Source of the DNA: Nemophila menziesii
Lineage: Eukaryota > Streptophyta > Magnoliopsida > Boraginales > Hydrophyllaceae
Assembly: GCA_029959085.1 (NCBI GenBank)
Contig: JARWIR010000031.1
Span: forward strand, 8,494,001-8,558,000
Direction of reading: 5' to 3'
Length of the DNA stretch: 64,000 nt
Shown: positions 12,721 to 26,219 of the stretch, in pieces
How positions within the stretch are numbered: the first letter of the stretch is position 1
Layout: every line of letters begins with the position of its first letter
Program-made: the position numbers and the translations under genes
The notes under the pieces: model-generated
Told to the model about the DNA's origin: nothing
The model's input: the letters and a program-made list of their open reading frames with translations, nothing else
Databases searched by the model: none

Positions 12721-13745
12721 TTTTATAATATTTAACGATGTAAAATGTGTCTTCACTTAACGAAACACATAATTTTGTGTTTTATTAATATATTACAGAT
12801 GTTAAAGCATCATATTAGCACGTTAAATGCAATCTAAAGTAAAAGTAAATTTTAATAGGAAGGTGATCATAAATAATCTTGTCTTGTCGATTTTGAACTC
12901 AGATGTATTTTTAGACCTATACAAGTACATAGATTTTGTGTTATTTCCATATACATGGTGTAATTAACTTCATTAAAAACTAACTAAATTAATTGTAACA
13001 AATAATCACATAATAAGCTTTATTTATCTATTTTATAAGCTTGTAAGAATACGTGAATATGATATAAATATATCAACAACTAATTAATTCTAGCATAACT
13101 AATTTCTTAGCTTATAATACAAGTTAGTATGTTAGGAATCATTTTTTTTTCAATAGACATAATGATGTGTATAATATTGTTTTCAATTTTTTAGCCCAAA
13201 ATTTCATCCTTATAAAACATGAGTATGACCGATTCCTTTATGTATTAATATAATTTGACAAAGCCTATATATGTTATTGTAATACTAGTAAAATTTTGTA
13301 CAAGATTAAAAAATAAACACACCAATGAGTCTACAAATCCTATAGAGTTTTAACAATCCATAAAAATCTTATAGTATTTCAAATTTATACACCATAATAG
13401 TTAATTTAAATATGATACACATGTTGGTTTACAATATTATAAAATATGTAAAGTTACATGTACTTTCCGTAAAACTTAAATTGCAATTCAATACATGTGT
13501 TTGTGGATTGATTCGTTAATTGTTTCTTACGTTCTATTTAGATTTTTTTTATTCAGTACCATTTAAAAAATCATAAGTACAAAAATATATTTTTAAGAGA
13601 GATACATAGTATAACAACCGACATAAAAAACAAAAAACGATTTCATACACATTTAAAGAATAGAAATATATAAATCTATTAATTATATATAGACAGGTTT
13701 GATAAATATGTTTATATTTTTATATAATAAATTAATTAAATACTA

Positions 13746-13751
<6 letters not shown>

Positions 13752-13789
<38 letters not shown>
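13752..13789. repeat. (TA)n microsatellite
   Basis: This is the S1/S2 junction run, as at 3131 and 29216. Confidence 0.9.
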
Positions 13790-13799
<10 letters not shown>

Positions 13800-14384
13800 G
13801 TGTGTGTTTGTTAATAGATACATATTTGCGAATTTTTAAAAAATACAAAAATATATTTTTAAAAAAGTATTTGCCTATATTTTTGTATATAATAAAATAA
13901 ACAATATACAAATCTATATATTTAAACTATACACTTTTGCAAGATCAATAATAAAAATATATGGATCTATACAAATTATATAGATATTTATTGATATCTT
14001 AAATACTTAGACATAAACATAAATACAGTAGAAAAATTTATTAAAATAATGATGATTCAAACAATAAATTTAAGTATTACAAACTAGATCATTACATTTA
14101 TAATATAATTTTGTTATACTAGTATTATACATATTAATTAGTTATTATAGTGGAACTGATACAAAAATATGATAAATTAATATTGTTGGAGAAAAATATG
14201 AAATGAAACTGAGAGTTAAGTTTTAGATTGTACATATTTATATAACCTTCAATAACCGACTAATGTAGGGCCTAAGTAAAGAAAAGCCTTCATATAGTTC
14301 TTTGTGTTGATCGATTTAGGTTGGATTAATACTCAATCATAACTACCACTACTAAAGAAGAGTTTATATATGAAATATATAAGC

Positions 14385-14556
14385 ACTAGATATGACCCAT
14401 TCCTGAAGACATTTTTAAGTAATTAATTCGAACTTTGCAAATGTAATAATAATAAAAAGGGAGGGTGATGTGATTTTGATTCAATAATAAACGAGAATAT
14501 GATAAATTAATACGAATTATGAGAGTTTTGTGTTGATTTTGAGTTTGAATATGAGT
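14385..14556 (-). mobile_element. Truncated short Helitron-like relic
   Basis: CTAG at 14385-14388 and gacccattcctgaagac mark the 3' end as in the copy at 3753. The 5' end is lost at the deletion junction. Confidence 0.4.
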
Positions 14557-15503
14557 ACAAAAATATCAAGTTATATATCTTTTTTGGACATAATAAATGT
14601 TAGTATAATATAAAAACTTTAGACCATATATATCAATATTATATAACATGTGTTGACCAAAGGTTGTGAATCTACATTATAAAGCATTTTTTTAAACAAT
14701 TCACATCCTCTACATAAACGATTATCTGGATAATCTACAATCCCTACATTCACTCCCTCATATAATTTCATGTTTTTGCACATATGTTTTTATTTCAAAC
14801 AAAAAATATTTATAATTATTACCATATTATTTTTACGTCAAAACCATTTTAATTTATTGGACGATATAAATGCATATTAAAAACGGTAACGACGTCGTAA
14901 TATTAATATTTAATGAATTTTTTAAAACATTTGCGTTCAATTTTTTATATATATTTTTATTGAGTTTGTGACCTTTTAAATTATTTTTATTTTACAACTG
15001 CATATATATGATAAAAGACGTCTACGATACATAAAAGACGACCACGATCATTTGTAACCCATTAATTTACTTATTCGCACTAATTGCAATAATTGTTTTT
15101 ACTAATAAAAGAAAACTTAATTGTCTCTTATATAACTCCATACACTCTATACACATTATTCTATTTTTTTATCCTAGCGTGTTGGATATCTTACTTTCTT
15201 CTAGGGGACTTAGGTTCGATACCGTAAATTGACAAAAACTTATTTTAAAGGCTCACATAAGGGATTGGGGTTTGTTTCCTTGTTAATAACACCAAATCTT
15301 ACCTTTTACATGAACCATAAAACAAGAAAATTAAATCTTGAACTATGAAAAATGAAATTTGAGTTAATTGTTTTAAAAAAAATGGTTGCAAGCTAAATCC
15401 AACAAATGATCTATAAGCATAAAAGAGTATGTCCAATAAATTAAAAATCATGAACCACACACTCCAAAATATTTTGATATGTGTTAATATAATACAAAAT
15501 CAC
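14557..15503. repeat. S5 remnant and pre-array segment, unit 2
   Basis: The sequence matches 54500-55474 closely. Non-coding. It leads into the hexamer array at cacgttaacc. Confidence 0.7.
15175..15223 (+). other. tRNA-like A/B box pair
   Basis: tagcgtgttgg (15175-15185) resembles an A box and ggttcgatacc (15213-15223) is a good B box, 38 bp apart from start to start. The same pair is at 55146-55193, and worn forms precede other arrays. It may be the head of an old SINE. A functional tRNA is not supported, since no cloverleaf stem is evident. Confidence 0.3.
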
Positions 15504-17096
15504 GTTAACCTTAACCTTAACTTTAACCTTAACCTTACATGTAAATCTTAATCTTAACCATACGGTTAAACGTAGAACTTAACCTTGCACTTTACCTTAA
15601 ACCTTGAACTTTAAACATAAAACTTAACTTTCATCATAACCTTAAACTTAATCTTAATTTTAACCTTTACCGTAACCCTAACTTTATCGTTACCCTTAAG
15701 GTTTGAACCTCAATTCTAATTTGAACTAGATGAAAATTCATTGTGTTGATATTTGACCTCAAACCTAAATCTTATAACCTTAACCTTAACACTAACCTTA
15801 TCCTTTAAGGTTTAAACCTTAATTCTGACCTTAACCAAATGAAGATTTATAATGCTTATATCTGACCTCAAACCTTAAATATGTATAACCTGGAAGTTAA
15901 TTATCGAATCCTAAACCTTAAACTTACCCTTAGACTTGACCTTTACCTTAAAGATAACCCTTAGACTGTACCTTAACATTTACCATAACCTAAAATTTAA
16001 ACTTTAACCATAACCTTTAAACTTAACATTACCTGTCATCCTAACTTAACCATAACCTTAAACTTTACCTTAACCATGACCTTAGCCTTATTCTTAGCCT
16101 TAGAATTAACCAAATCTTTTTCCCTAAACTTAACCTTTGCCTTTAGCTTTTTCTTTAGACTTTTCCTTAGTCTTAGCCTTAGCCTTAGCCTAAATATTAG
16201 TCTTTACTTTAGACTTATCCTTATCCCTATATATACCTCTTGTCTTAGCAATAGCCTTAACCTTAACCTTAACATTAAACATATCCGTAACTTAAAATTT
16301 TACTTAACCTAAACATTTAATTGAACCTTATAATTATCCTTAACCTTAAACTTAACCGCAAACTTAACCTTAACCTTAACAAATACTCTTTAATCTTTAA
16401 CCTTAACATTAACATAAACCTCTTAATTATTAACCTTAAACACATCAGTAACTTTATTCTTAAAATTAACCTAACATTAACCTTAACCATAACATTAACC
16501 TTAACCTTCGACTGAAACATAAACTTTGACTTAGCCATTACTTAACATTAGCCGTAATATTAACCTTAACCTTAACCTCAACCATAACCTTTCCCTTATC
16601 ATTTAACTTAATCTTAATTTTATCCTTAATCTTAACCTAAACCTTAATCGTAACCTTAAACTTAACCTAAAATATTCTACCTTAAACCGTAAACCTTATA
16701 CCATAGAATTTAGGGTTTGATTTCACTTTAACCTTAACCTTAACCCAAACCTTAACCCAAACCTTAATCTTAAACTTAACCTTAACCTTAACCTTAAATT
16801 TTCTACCTTTAACCGTAAACTTTAAACTATACAACTTAGTGATTGCTTTCACTTTAACCTTAACTTTAACCATATCCCTTAAACCTAAAGTCTTATATCT
16901 CAAACCTCAAACCGTAAATTTAACCTTACTCTTAACCTTAATCCATAACCTTTACATTAATCTTAATCTTCGCCTTCGCCTTTATGTTAAATTATTTAAC
17001 CTTAACATTGAACCTTGAACCTTGAACCTTAATCCTTAAACCATAAATCATAAACCTTAACCTAACCTTAACTTTAGACATTTCCTAAACCTTAAG
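15504..17096 (-). repeat. Degenerate TTAAGG array 2
   Basis: It has the same layout as array 1: hexamers, spacers near 15720 and 15834-15870, a CTTAGC-rich middle (about 16076-16260), then hexamers again. It contains an 18-bp palindrome at 15805-15822 where the hexamer orientation flips. Confidence 0.9.
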
Positions 17097-17100
17097 TGCA

Positions 17101-17119
17101 ATCCACGATAACGATGCCA
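17101..17119 (-). other. tRNA-Asp-like primer-binding site, unit 2
   Basis: The minus strand reads TGGCATCGTTATCGTGGAT, matching 14 of 19 positions of the plant tRNA-Asp complement as I know it. Four mismatches are G-to-A or C-to-T. It is 8 bp from the LTR edge. Confidence 0.6.
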
Positions 17120-17127
17120 ACAAACTT

Positions 17128-18597
17128 TGTATCCCCCTAGGTGTGAGGTTAATTACGCACCCGAGAGAGTAACTCCACACAAAGATTTATGGATCATTCC
17201 AAGTAGTAAAGTAAAATATTTATCATCTCCATAGGGACTATAAAACTTATAGTGTGTGTTTAATGACTTTGAATAAAATGGTATGTAACAAAATAATATA
17301 TATTGGTTTGGGTTTCAATAATTATTAATATAGGGATTAACTTAGTGAGGAAACTAGACTTGCATAATTATTTTATTTTTATTCGATTAGAAATAAACAC
17401 CTCTAATATCTACTTCCACCTTTAAATTTCCCCAACCTGGTGTAATTCATTAACGAGGGCTAATAAATTAAGTGGACTTTAAAATGAAAAAACCATATAC
17501 AAGATAATATAAAGTACATATTAATAAATATTAGTTAAGCAAAAACCCTAAATTCATAGAAAAGCCTCAATTAAAAATTCTAGGGTTCATAAGAAATCGT
17601 CCAAAACTAATGAAGAGAGTATTTCGTTAACAATATATAGTAATCATAATCATAATTAAAGAATAATATTTAATAAATAAAAACTTAAAGTCTTACAATG
17701 ATTTGATTATGATGAAGATGTTAATGATTTCTCCTTTCTTCTCGTCTGACTTTATCTTCAATCAGGTTTTAAAGCTAATTTATAGTGTAATATTTGTAGC
17801 TCTCTTTCTAGGGTCAATATGGTTTCAACCTAGTAAAAATCTTGGCCCATGTTTTTTTTTACAAAAACTAGATGGCCTTCTTCGTCTCGAAGAAACATCA
17901 ATAGATTCCTCGGTATATTCACGTAAACTAGAGTTAAATGGATATCTGATGGTGTTGAACCGGTGTCTAATTCTTTCCTAATAGTTCTCATCATTACTTT
18001 AAAGTTTGCAGCATATTCAGAAGACATATACTCAAAATTAATAGGATAAGACTTCCATCCTATATTGGATTGTCCAATATTAACATCTTAACTATTAATT
18101 ATATTTATAATAAATATCATATGTTAACTAGGTAGTTACTTAATTAGTTTTTGAATGACATAAATATAGGGTATGTCTCATAATAATATTGGTATTGGAC
18201 AATCCAATATTGGATAGAATTATTTTCTAAATAAATATAGAGTCATATAGTCTAATTTTTTAGTAACATTGAAAATTGTAGAACTTTTTTTGAATAATAT
18301 ATGGTAATATAATGCAACTAAATCAAAAGCAATTTGAGGTTTAATTTTGTATTTGTAGATTATACTTAGTAGGGAAATGGTTGGATAAACTAGAAATTTA
18401 GTATTGGCCAGAACTTTTACTATATGGGATGTTGAAAAGGTAACATTATGGCATTTTAGGGGCCTGAACATAAAATAAAATAAAGTCGACAACACTATGA
18501 AAATCATTAAAAATAAATTAATTCTACTAAAAATTCGGTAACTTTAATACTTGATTTTTGGTGTAGTGAGAACAAAAAAAAAGGTGACAACTAAAAA
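17128..18597 (-). mobile_element. Unit LTR 2
   Basis: The plus-strand left edge is TGTATCCC, so the LTR ends GGGATACA on its own strand. The text just inside (accaagtaataaag-like motifs, caatccctgtgg in sister copies) is typical of Athila/Tat LTR 3' ends. The right end stops at ctaaaaa, a few bases short of the LTR edge at 24879, and joins directly to a pre-array segment. Confidence 0.6.
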
Positions 18598-18736
18598 TGT
18601 TTTATACAAGAAATTATGTGCAAGCTAAATACAAGAAATGTTTTATAAGCATAAAAAAATATGTACAAGAAATTAAAAATCATGAACCACTAACTTAAAA
18701 AATATTTTGATATATGTTATTATAATTAAAAAAACG
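18598..18736. repeat. Short pre-array segment
   Basis: Only about 140 bp (atgttttatacaagaaat and so on) separate LTR 2 from array 3, compared with 5-6 kb in other units. Confidence 0.6.
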
Positions 18737-19542
18737 CTAACCTTAACCTTAACCTTACATTTAAACCTTAACCTTAATCATACACTTAAACTTATTACTA
18801 AGCCGTACACTTTACCTTAAATCTTAAACTTTAAACTTGAAACCAAACTTTCATCATAACCTTAAACTTAACCTCAGTTTAAATGTTTACCTAACCCTAA
18901 CCTTATCCTTACCCTTAAGGTTTAAACCCCAATTCTAATCTGAACCATATGAAAACTTATTGTGCTGATATTTGACCTCAAACCTTAAATCTTATAACTT
19001 TATCCATAAACCTTTACTCCTTAACACTAACACTAAACTTATCCTTTAAGGTTTAAACCATAATTTTAACCTTAACCAAATGAAGATTCGTTGCATTTAT
19101 ATTTTACCTTAGAACTTAAATCTCTACAATCTGAAACTTAAAGGTCAAATCTTAAACCGTAAAATTAAACTAAGACTTAACTTTTACCTCAAAATTAACC
19201 CTTATACTTAACCTTAACCTTAAACAAAACCCAAAATTTAAACTTTAACCTTAACCTTAATATAAAAATTAATTGTCACCCTAACCTTAACCTGAACCTC
19301 AATCTCAACCTTAAACTTAACCTTAACCATGACATTAACCTTAACCTTAGCCTTAGCTTTGTCCTTAGTATTAAACATATCCCTAGCCCTAGCCTTAACC
19401 TTAGCATTAGTCTTTGTCCTTATACTTAACTTTAGCCTTCGCCCTAGCCTTAGTCTTGAGTTTAGCCTTATATATATATATATGCCTAGAACTAGCCCTA
19501 GTCTTAGCCTTAACCTTAGCCCTAGCCTTAACCTTAATGTTA
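18737..19542 (-). repeat. Degenerate TTAAGG array 3 (truncated)
   Basis: The first half follows the order of the other arrays through the CTTAGC middle block and a short TA run (19467-19483). The array then breaks off and joins to S2 text at ttatgaaaaatcattgag. No PBS or LTR follows. Confidence 0.85.
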
Positions 19543-20776
19543 TGAAAAATCATTGAGTATATTAAGTTAATCTCTAACTATACTTAGACAATCAGCAAAA
19601 CTACACTCAAAATCATTGAGTATACTTCTGGATTTCTAAATATTACCTAAAAATGGCACACATTTATTTTTATGATAGAACCAATACAAAAATTAACAAA
19701 TAATAAATAAATCAAATATAACTATAAAAAATCATATAAAAAAATTTATACCATATTTAAAGAAAATAATTAAAAAATTATGTCTTGCTGATTTCACTCC
19801 AATCTACCATGGAATGATAGAACTACTGATAGAAAATAGTCTGGAGGGTTGAGTAGGTTGGATGAGAAGATTATTTTTAGAAGTGGTTTAGATTTTCTAA
19901 GTGGTAAATGTGATTAATGTGTCTTTATGTACATATATATATATAAATATGATATTTGAAAATATCTCTTCAAGACCCGTTGACAAAGATCTCATCTATA
20001 AATTTTGAAATAAATGGTAATTTAGCCCCTGCAAATATTCGATTCTATATCATAACATTCATCACAATAAAAAGATTTTAGTAAAATCCTTTGACAACGT
20101 TAAAATTGTAGTAATGTTTTATTGGATATCAAAAATTTCTACCAATATTCATGGGCGACAATGTTTATAAGAGTTTCACAGAAGGAGATGTATATGGTGT
20201 AGTTTTTCATAATATATACGGTTAGTGAAATGTTTAGAAATAGTTTTTGTGTTGATGGAAAAATAGTAATGAATAACATCTATTTATATGTGAGCATATG
20301 GCTAAAAAGGGAATGAACAAGAAACTTCCAGATTTGAAAAATCATCAAGTTTGATTAATATAACAATATATATAAAAGTTGTTAATCAAAGGTGATAAAT
20401 ATAAGTATATAAAAGACACGGTGTGATCACTTTAGTGACGTCTCTATACATAAAAGATGGCTTAGTTTATCCCTTTATCTTCCATGGTTGGGATCTCTCA
20501 AGAAAATTTATAACTAATATTATGGACCCACTATAATTTAATTATATATTATATTTATGCCAAATATATAAATTAAAATCCAATAAAAGTCGTATAATTA
20601 TAGTTATAATCCCATAAAACTAATGTGTTTGTCTGTGCTATCTAATTATCACCATCTACTTACTTATGTCTTCTATCAAATATATAATTACAATTTTAAT
20701 TTTAAGTTTTTACTAAATATATACCTTAAATGTGAATGAATATTTTAATTTGATTTAATTTTAGAGCCATATAATA

Positions 20777-20830
<54 letters not shown>

Positions 20831-21756
20831 GCAAATAATTAAATACAAAAAAATTCTTTTAATATATCTTTTTATGGACATAATAAATGTTAATATAGTA
20901 TGCAAATTTTTTAAACCGTATATATCAATATTATATAACATGTGTTCAAAGGTTGTGAATCTACATTATAAAGCATTTTTTTAAACAGTTCACATCCTCT
21001 ACATAAACGATTATCAAGTTCGTCTACACTTCCTAAATTCACTCACTGGATTTAATTTATTATTTTTGCAAATATTTTTTTGTTTTAAAAAAAAAAATTT
21101 ATAATTATTACCAATCGTCAAACCCATTATACTTTTTTAGACAATAAAAGCATATTAAAAAAGGTAACGACGTTATTATTTTAATATTTTAAGAATTTTT
21201 TGATACATTTACATTCAAATTTTTATGTATATTGTTATTGAGTTTGTGACCGTTAAAATTATTTATCTTTTACCACTACATATATATTATTAAATAAACT
21301 TTTAAAAATGACACCAACTCTACATAAAAGACGATTGTTTTTTAACAATTAATTTACTTATTCGCACTATTGTAATAATTGTTTTTTACAAATAAAAAAA
21401 AAGTTAATTGTCTCTTATCTCACTCCATACATGCTATACACAATATTCTATTTTAACCAAGGGACATAGGTTTGATACTGTAAATGGAACAAAACTTATT
21501 TTAAAGGCTCACATAGGGGATTTGGGTTCGCTTGCCTATAAACAGAACAAAAGCTTACCCTTTTTCATTATCTATAAATGAAGAACCTTGAATCTTGAAC
21601 CATGAACAATGAAAATCGAATTAATTTTACAAAAAAATACGTGCAAGGTAAATCCTACAAATGTTTTATAAGCATAAAATAATATGTACAAGAAATCAAA
21701 AATCATGAACCACACTTAAAAATATTTGGATATGTGTTAAAATAATAAAAAATCAC
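19543..21756. repeat. S2 end, S3 to S5 and pre-array, unit 3
   Basis: Same order as 4.7-7.25 kb. About 150 bp with the S4 fold-back are missing near 20155 (ttcatgggcgacaatgttt). No coding signal. Confidence 0.7.
20781..20828. repeat. (TA)n microsatellite
   Basis: This is a 48-bp run inside S5. Shorter TA runs occupy the same place at about 6290 and 54475. Confidence 0.9.
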
Positions 21757-23205
21757 GTTAACCTAAACTTTAACCTTAACCTTAAACTTACATGTAAGCT
21801 TTAATCTTAACCATACGGTTAAACGTAACACTAAACCAAGAACTTTATCTTAAATCTAGAACTTTAAACTTAAAATTAACATTCATCATAACCTTAAACT
21901 TAACCTTTATTTAAACCTTTACACTAACCCTAACCTTATACTCACCCTTAAGGTTTAAACCTCAATTCAAATTTGAACTAGATAAAAATTTACTATGCTG
22001 ATATCCGACCTCAAACATAAAGCTTTTAACCTTATCCTGTAAAGTTTGAACCTTAATTCTAACCTTAACAAAATAAAGTTTAATCACGATTATATCCGAC
22101 CTCTAACCTTAAATCTTTATAACCTGAAACTTAAACTTCATCTTACCTTAGACTTGACCTGTACCTTAAAGTTAACCCTTAGACATAACCTTATCCTTTA
22201 CCATAACCCAAAATTTAAACTTTAACCTTAACCTTTAACCTTAATATTAACCGTAACCCTAACCTTAACCATAACCATAGAGTTAACCTTAACTATGAAC
22301 TTAACCTTAACATTAGCCTTAGTCTTAGCCTTAGCATTAATAATATCATTTGCCCTAGCCTTAACCTTTTACTTAGCTTTTTCTTTAGAATTTTCCTTAG
22401 CCTTAGCCTAAACATTTGTCTTTACCTTAGTTGTATACTTATCCCTAGATATATACATAGCCTTAGTCATAGCCTTAACCTTAACCGTAATATTAAACTT
22501 ATCATTAACGTTAATTTTAACTTAACCTTAACATTAAATTGAACCTTATAATTAACCTTAGTCTTAACATTAACCTTAACTAATTCTCTTTACTCCTTAA
22601 CCCACCTTAACATCAACCCCTTAACTATTAACCTTAAAGAGATTAGTAACCTTATTCTTAACTTTAACCTAACATTAAAATTACCCATAACCTTAACCGT
22701 ACCCTTAAACTTAAACTTAAAATTTTACTTTGCATTGACTTTATCATTAACCTTAATCTTAACCCTAATCTCAACCTTAACTTTTACACCAATATTAACA
22801 TCAACCTTAACCTTAATATGGCCCCTAATATTTACCTTAAACTAAATATTATCCGTATGCTCAATCTAAACCTTAAACTTAAACCTAACCTCAAATCTCA
22901 TACCTTAAACCGTAACACTTAGACGTAAACCTTAACTATAACATAGGGCTTTGCTTTCACTATGACCTTAACCTTAACTTTAACCATATTCCTTAAACCA
23001 TAAGTATTATACCTTAACACTTAAACCATAAACTTAACTTTAACCTTAATCTTAAATCTTAACCTTAAAATTCACCTTCACCTTCATCTTAAATTTTTTA
23101 ACCTTAACCCTGAACCTTGAACCTTGAACTTTACACCTTAAAACTTAAACCATAAACCTTAAGCTTTAAAATTAACATTAACATTAACCATTACCTTAAC
23201 CTTTA
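21757..23205 (-). repeat. Degenerate TTAAGG array 4
   Basis: Same block order as array 1, with a spacer at 22066-22105 and a CTTAGC-rich middle at about 22308-22480. Confidence 0.9.
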
Positions 23206-23210
23206 ATGCA

Positions 23211-23229
23211 GTCCACTAAAATGATGCTA
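23211..23229 (-). other. Strongly decayed primer-binding site, unit 4
   Basis: The plus strand reads gtccactaaaatgatgcta at the position where clearer copies show the tRNA-Asp-like site. Confidence 0.35.
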
Positions 23230-23235
23230 AAAACA

Positions 23236-24879
23236 TGGTATCCCGATAAGTAAGGTGATTTATGCACCCAAGAGAGTAACTACCCACAAAATTTTATGGA
23301 TCATTCTAAGTAGTAAAGTAAATATTTTATTACCTTCATAGGTATTGTAAGACTTATAGTTTGTGTTTAATGACGTTGAATGAAATGTTATGTAAAAAAA
23401 TAATATATATAGGTTTTGGTTTCATTAATTAATAAGACTGAAAGTTGAAGACAATGTTTACTATTCACAATAATCGGGAATAAGACTATGTTTACTATTC
23501 ATATTAATCGGGTATCTAGATTCCACCTAAGCCTCTACTTAACTATTTATATTAATCATGACTCTAGAAGGCACCTAAACCTCGCATGTATATTCCTACA
23601 TATTAATAAGGCACTCATGAATTAAACTCTTTTAACGTCTATGTAAATTTCTATATTCTTTTTATTTGATTAGAAATAAACACCTATAATATCTACTTTC
23701 ACCTTAAAAGTTCTCCCCCATGGTGTAATTCATAAACTAGGGCTAATAAATTATGTGGACTTTATAATGAAAAAAACCATATACAAGATAATAAAAAATA
23801 GGTATGAATAAATATCAATTAAGCAAAAACCATAAATTCTATAAAAAACCTCAATTCATAATTCTAGGGTTCATAAGAGATCGTCCAAAACTAATAAATA
23901 GAGTATTTCATTAACAATATATATTTAATCATACTCATATTTGAAGAATAAAATTTATTAAATAAAAACTTAAAGTCTTACAAAAATTTGATTATCTTCA
24001 ATCATATTTTTATCATAACGAATGCAAAAGCTAATTTATTGTGTAATTTTTGTAGCTCTCTTTCTAGGGCCAATATGGTTTCAACCTAGTAAAATTCTTG
24101 GCCCACGGTTTTTTTTACAAAAGCTTGATAGCTTTAGTCATCTTAGAGAAAAGTCCATAGATTTCTCGCTAACTTTTAATTGAATTATGTTTAAGGTCAC
24201 GTAAACTAGATTTAAATGGCTATCTAATGGTGTTGAACGTGTCTAACATTTTCCCAATAGTTATCATCATTACTTTAAAGTTGGCAGCATATTCAGACAA
24301 CATATACTCAAAGTTAATAGGGTAAGCCTTCCATTTTATATTGGATTGTCCAATATTAACATCTTAACAATTTACTATATTGATAAAACAAATATCATAG
24401 GTTAACTAGGTAGTTACTTAATTAGTTTTTGAATGACATAAATATAGGGTATGTCTCATAATATAATTGGTATTAGACGATCCAATATTAGATACAATTA
24501 TTTTCTAAATAAATATATAGTTATGTAGACTAATTGTTTAATAACATTGAAAATTGTAGAACATTTTTTAATAATATATAGTAATATACTGTGATTAAAT
24601 CAAAAGAAATTTTAGGTTTAATTTTGTATTTGTATATTATAGTTAGTAGAGAAATAGCTGGATAAACTAGAAATGTAGTGTTGGCCACAACTTTTATTAT
24701 ATGGGATGTTGAAAAATGTAACATTATGACATTTTAGGGGGATGAACATAAAAAAAAATAAAGTCGACAACACTATGAAAATCATATAAAATAAATTAAT
24801 TCTACTAAAAAGGCTGTAACTTCAATCCTTGATTGTTGGTGTAGTGAGAACAAAACGAAAGGTGACAACTAAAAACACA
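23236..24879 (-). mobile_element. Unit LTR 4 (longest copy)
   Basis: It is about 1,644 bp long. On its own strand it would begin TGTGTTTTTAGTTGTC, directly after the purine-rich word gaataagaggg, a plausible polypurine tract. It ends at the GGGATAC-like edge beside the PBS. It holds no conserved frame. Confidence 0.6.
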
Positions 24880-26192
24880 CCCTCTTATTCATTGTTACAA
24901 GATTGTTAAATTATTGTCTGACACGTTTTCTATCCAGGTTTTTAAAGTTTTGTCAATGATATTATGGTTATGTTTGATAAAATGGTTATTGTTGCGGAAA
25001 GAATGAATTGTAGGTGCTCCAAAAATGGATTCTACAAAATCATGAAGGATGGGAGATCTTTGTATACCCGCTAAACAATTAATTCTCTTAATTTTGTTTT
25101 GTAAAATATTAATACCGTATGCAAATAGCTATGTCTGAAATGAATATCATAAAAATCTACACCATGCATGTGACATATCCATAATTATAATGAGCGACTA
25201 AATAATTGAGATAGCACAAGTATATCTAAGTCAAAACCACTCATTTTTTTGTATTTAGATGCTCGATTAAGTATATGGTATATTAGGGTAGAGTCAAACA
25301 ATGCCATTGGATCACAGAGAATATAGATTTTGTGTTATTTTCATATACATTGTGTAATTAACCTCATTCTAAATTACCTAAATTAATTGTCACAAATAAA
25401 AAAATAATAAGCTTTATTTATCTATGTTATAAGCCTATAAGCAATCATAAATATGATATAAATATATCAAAAACTAGTTAGTTGTGACATAACTAATCTC
25501 TTAACGTGTAATACAAGTTAGTATATTTTCAATAGAAGTACAAATGTGTATAATAATATTTTTAATTTTTAGCCCATATTTTTATCCTTATAAGACATGA
25601 GTATTACTGATTCCTTTAAGTATTAATATAATTTGAAAAATTTTATACACGATATTGTAAAATTAGTCAAATTTTGTACAAGATTAAAAACATAAAACAC
25701 ACAAATGAGTCTACAAATCCTATAGAGTTTCTAAAATCCATAAGAATCTTATAGAGTTTCTAATGAATACACCATAATAGTCACTACGAATATGAAAGAC
25801 ATATTTACATTGTTATTTATTAACTTTTAATGAAACTTAATTCAAATATAATACACATGTTGGTTTGAAATATGATAAAATTTGTGAAGTTACATGTACA
25901 TTCCATAAAATTTAAATGTAAATATATACATGTTTGTGTTGATTGATTCATTAATTGTTTCTTACTTTCTATTTAGAAATTTTTTATTCACTACCATTTA
26001 ATAAATTGTACCTACATACACATATTTTTAAGACTTATTTTTAAGACAATAATATACCAACCAAAATAAAGAAAAGATTTCATACACAATTAAATTAAAA
26101 AAAATATAAATCTATTTATTATATATAGATATGTCTGATAAATATATTTATGTCTTTATATAATAAATTAATGAAATCCTAATATATATATA
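24880..26192. repeat. S1 segment, unit 4
   Basis: Close copy of 2009-3130, ending in the TA run that the Helitron entered. Non-coding. Confidence 0.75.
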
Positions 26193-26219
26193 CTAGGTAT
26201 ATCCCGTGCCTGAAGGCAC
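26193..26219 (-). other. Helitron 3' hairpin and CTAG
   Basis: The plus strand reads ctag (26193-26196), then GTGCC-tgaa-GGCAC (26206-26219). The sister motifs at 1404 and 60625 differ by a compensated base pair (GTGTC/GACAC). Confidence 0.75.

Larger units (their letters stand above)
12721..14556. repeat. S1/S2 segment, copy B
   Basis: This is a second copy of the preceding segment at an offset of about 1.84 kb (for example aggtgatcataaataat near 11027 and 12866). The right edge at tgaatatgagtacaaa skips S3 and S4, which are present at 52.8-54.5 kb. No coding signal. Confidence 0.7.

Noticed and set aside
15175..15223. A functional tRNA gene
   Set aside because: Box A and B-like words are present but no acceptor or anticodon stem can be drawn. 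Kept only as a tRNA-like relic.
16076..16903. Leu/Asn-rich and Lys/Val-rich frames in array 2, and similar ones at 19329, 32470, 39717, 56269 and 60707
   Set aside because: Hexamer-array translations, not conserved in frame between arrays.
17703..18027. Small frames in LTR 2 on both strands (92 and 65 codons)
   Set aside because: Other LTR copies carry stops or indels in the same frames. No family resemblance.
18220..18507. Minus-strand frame in the unit LTR, also at 24530, 48333 and 58170
   Set aside because: Lies inside the LTR, is broken differently in each copy, and is biased to Tyr/Leu/Ile as expected for AT-rich DNA.
20781..20828. Origin of replication or promoter in the TA run
   Set aside because: Simple TA microsatellites recur in every unit, and nothing else supports a function.
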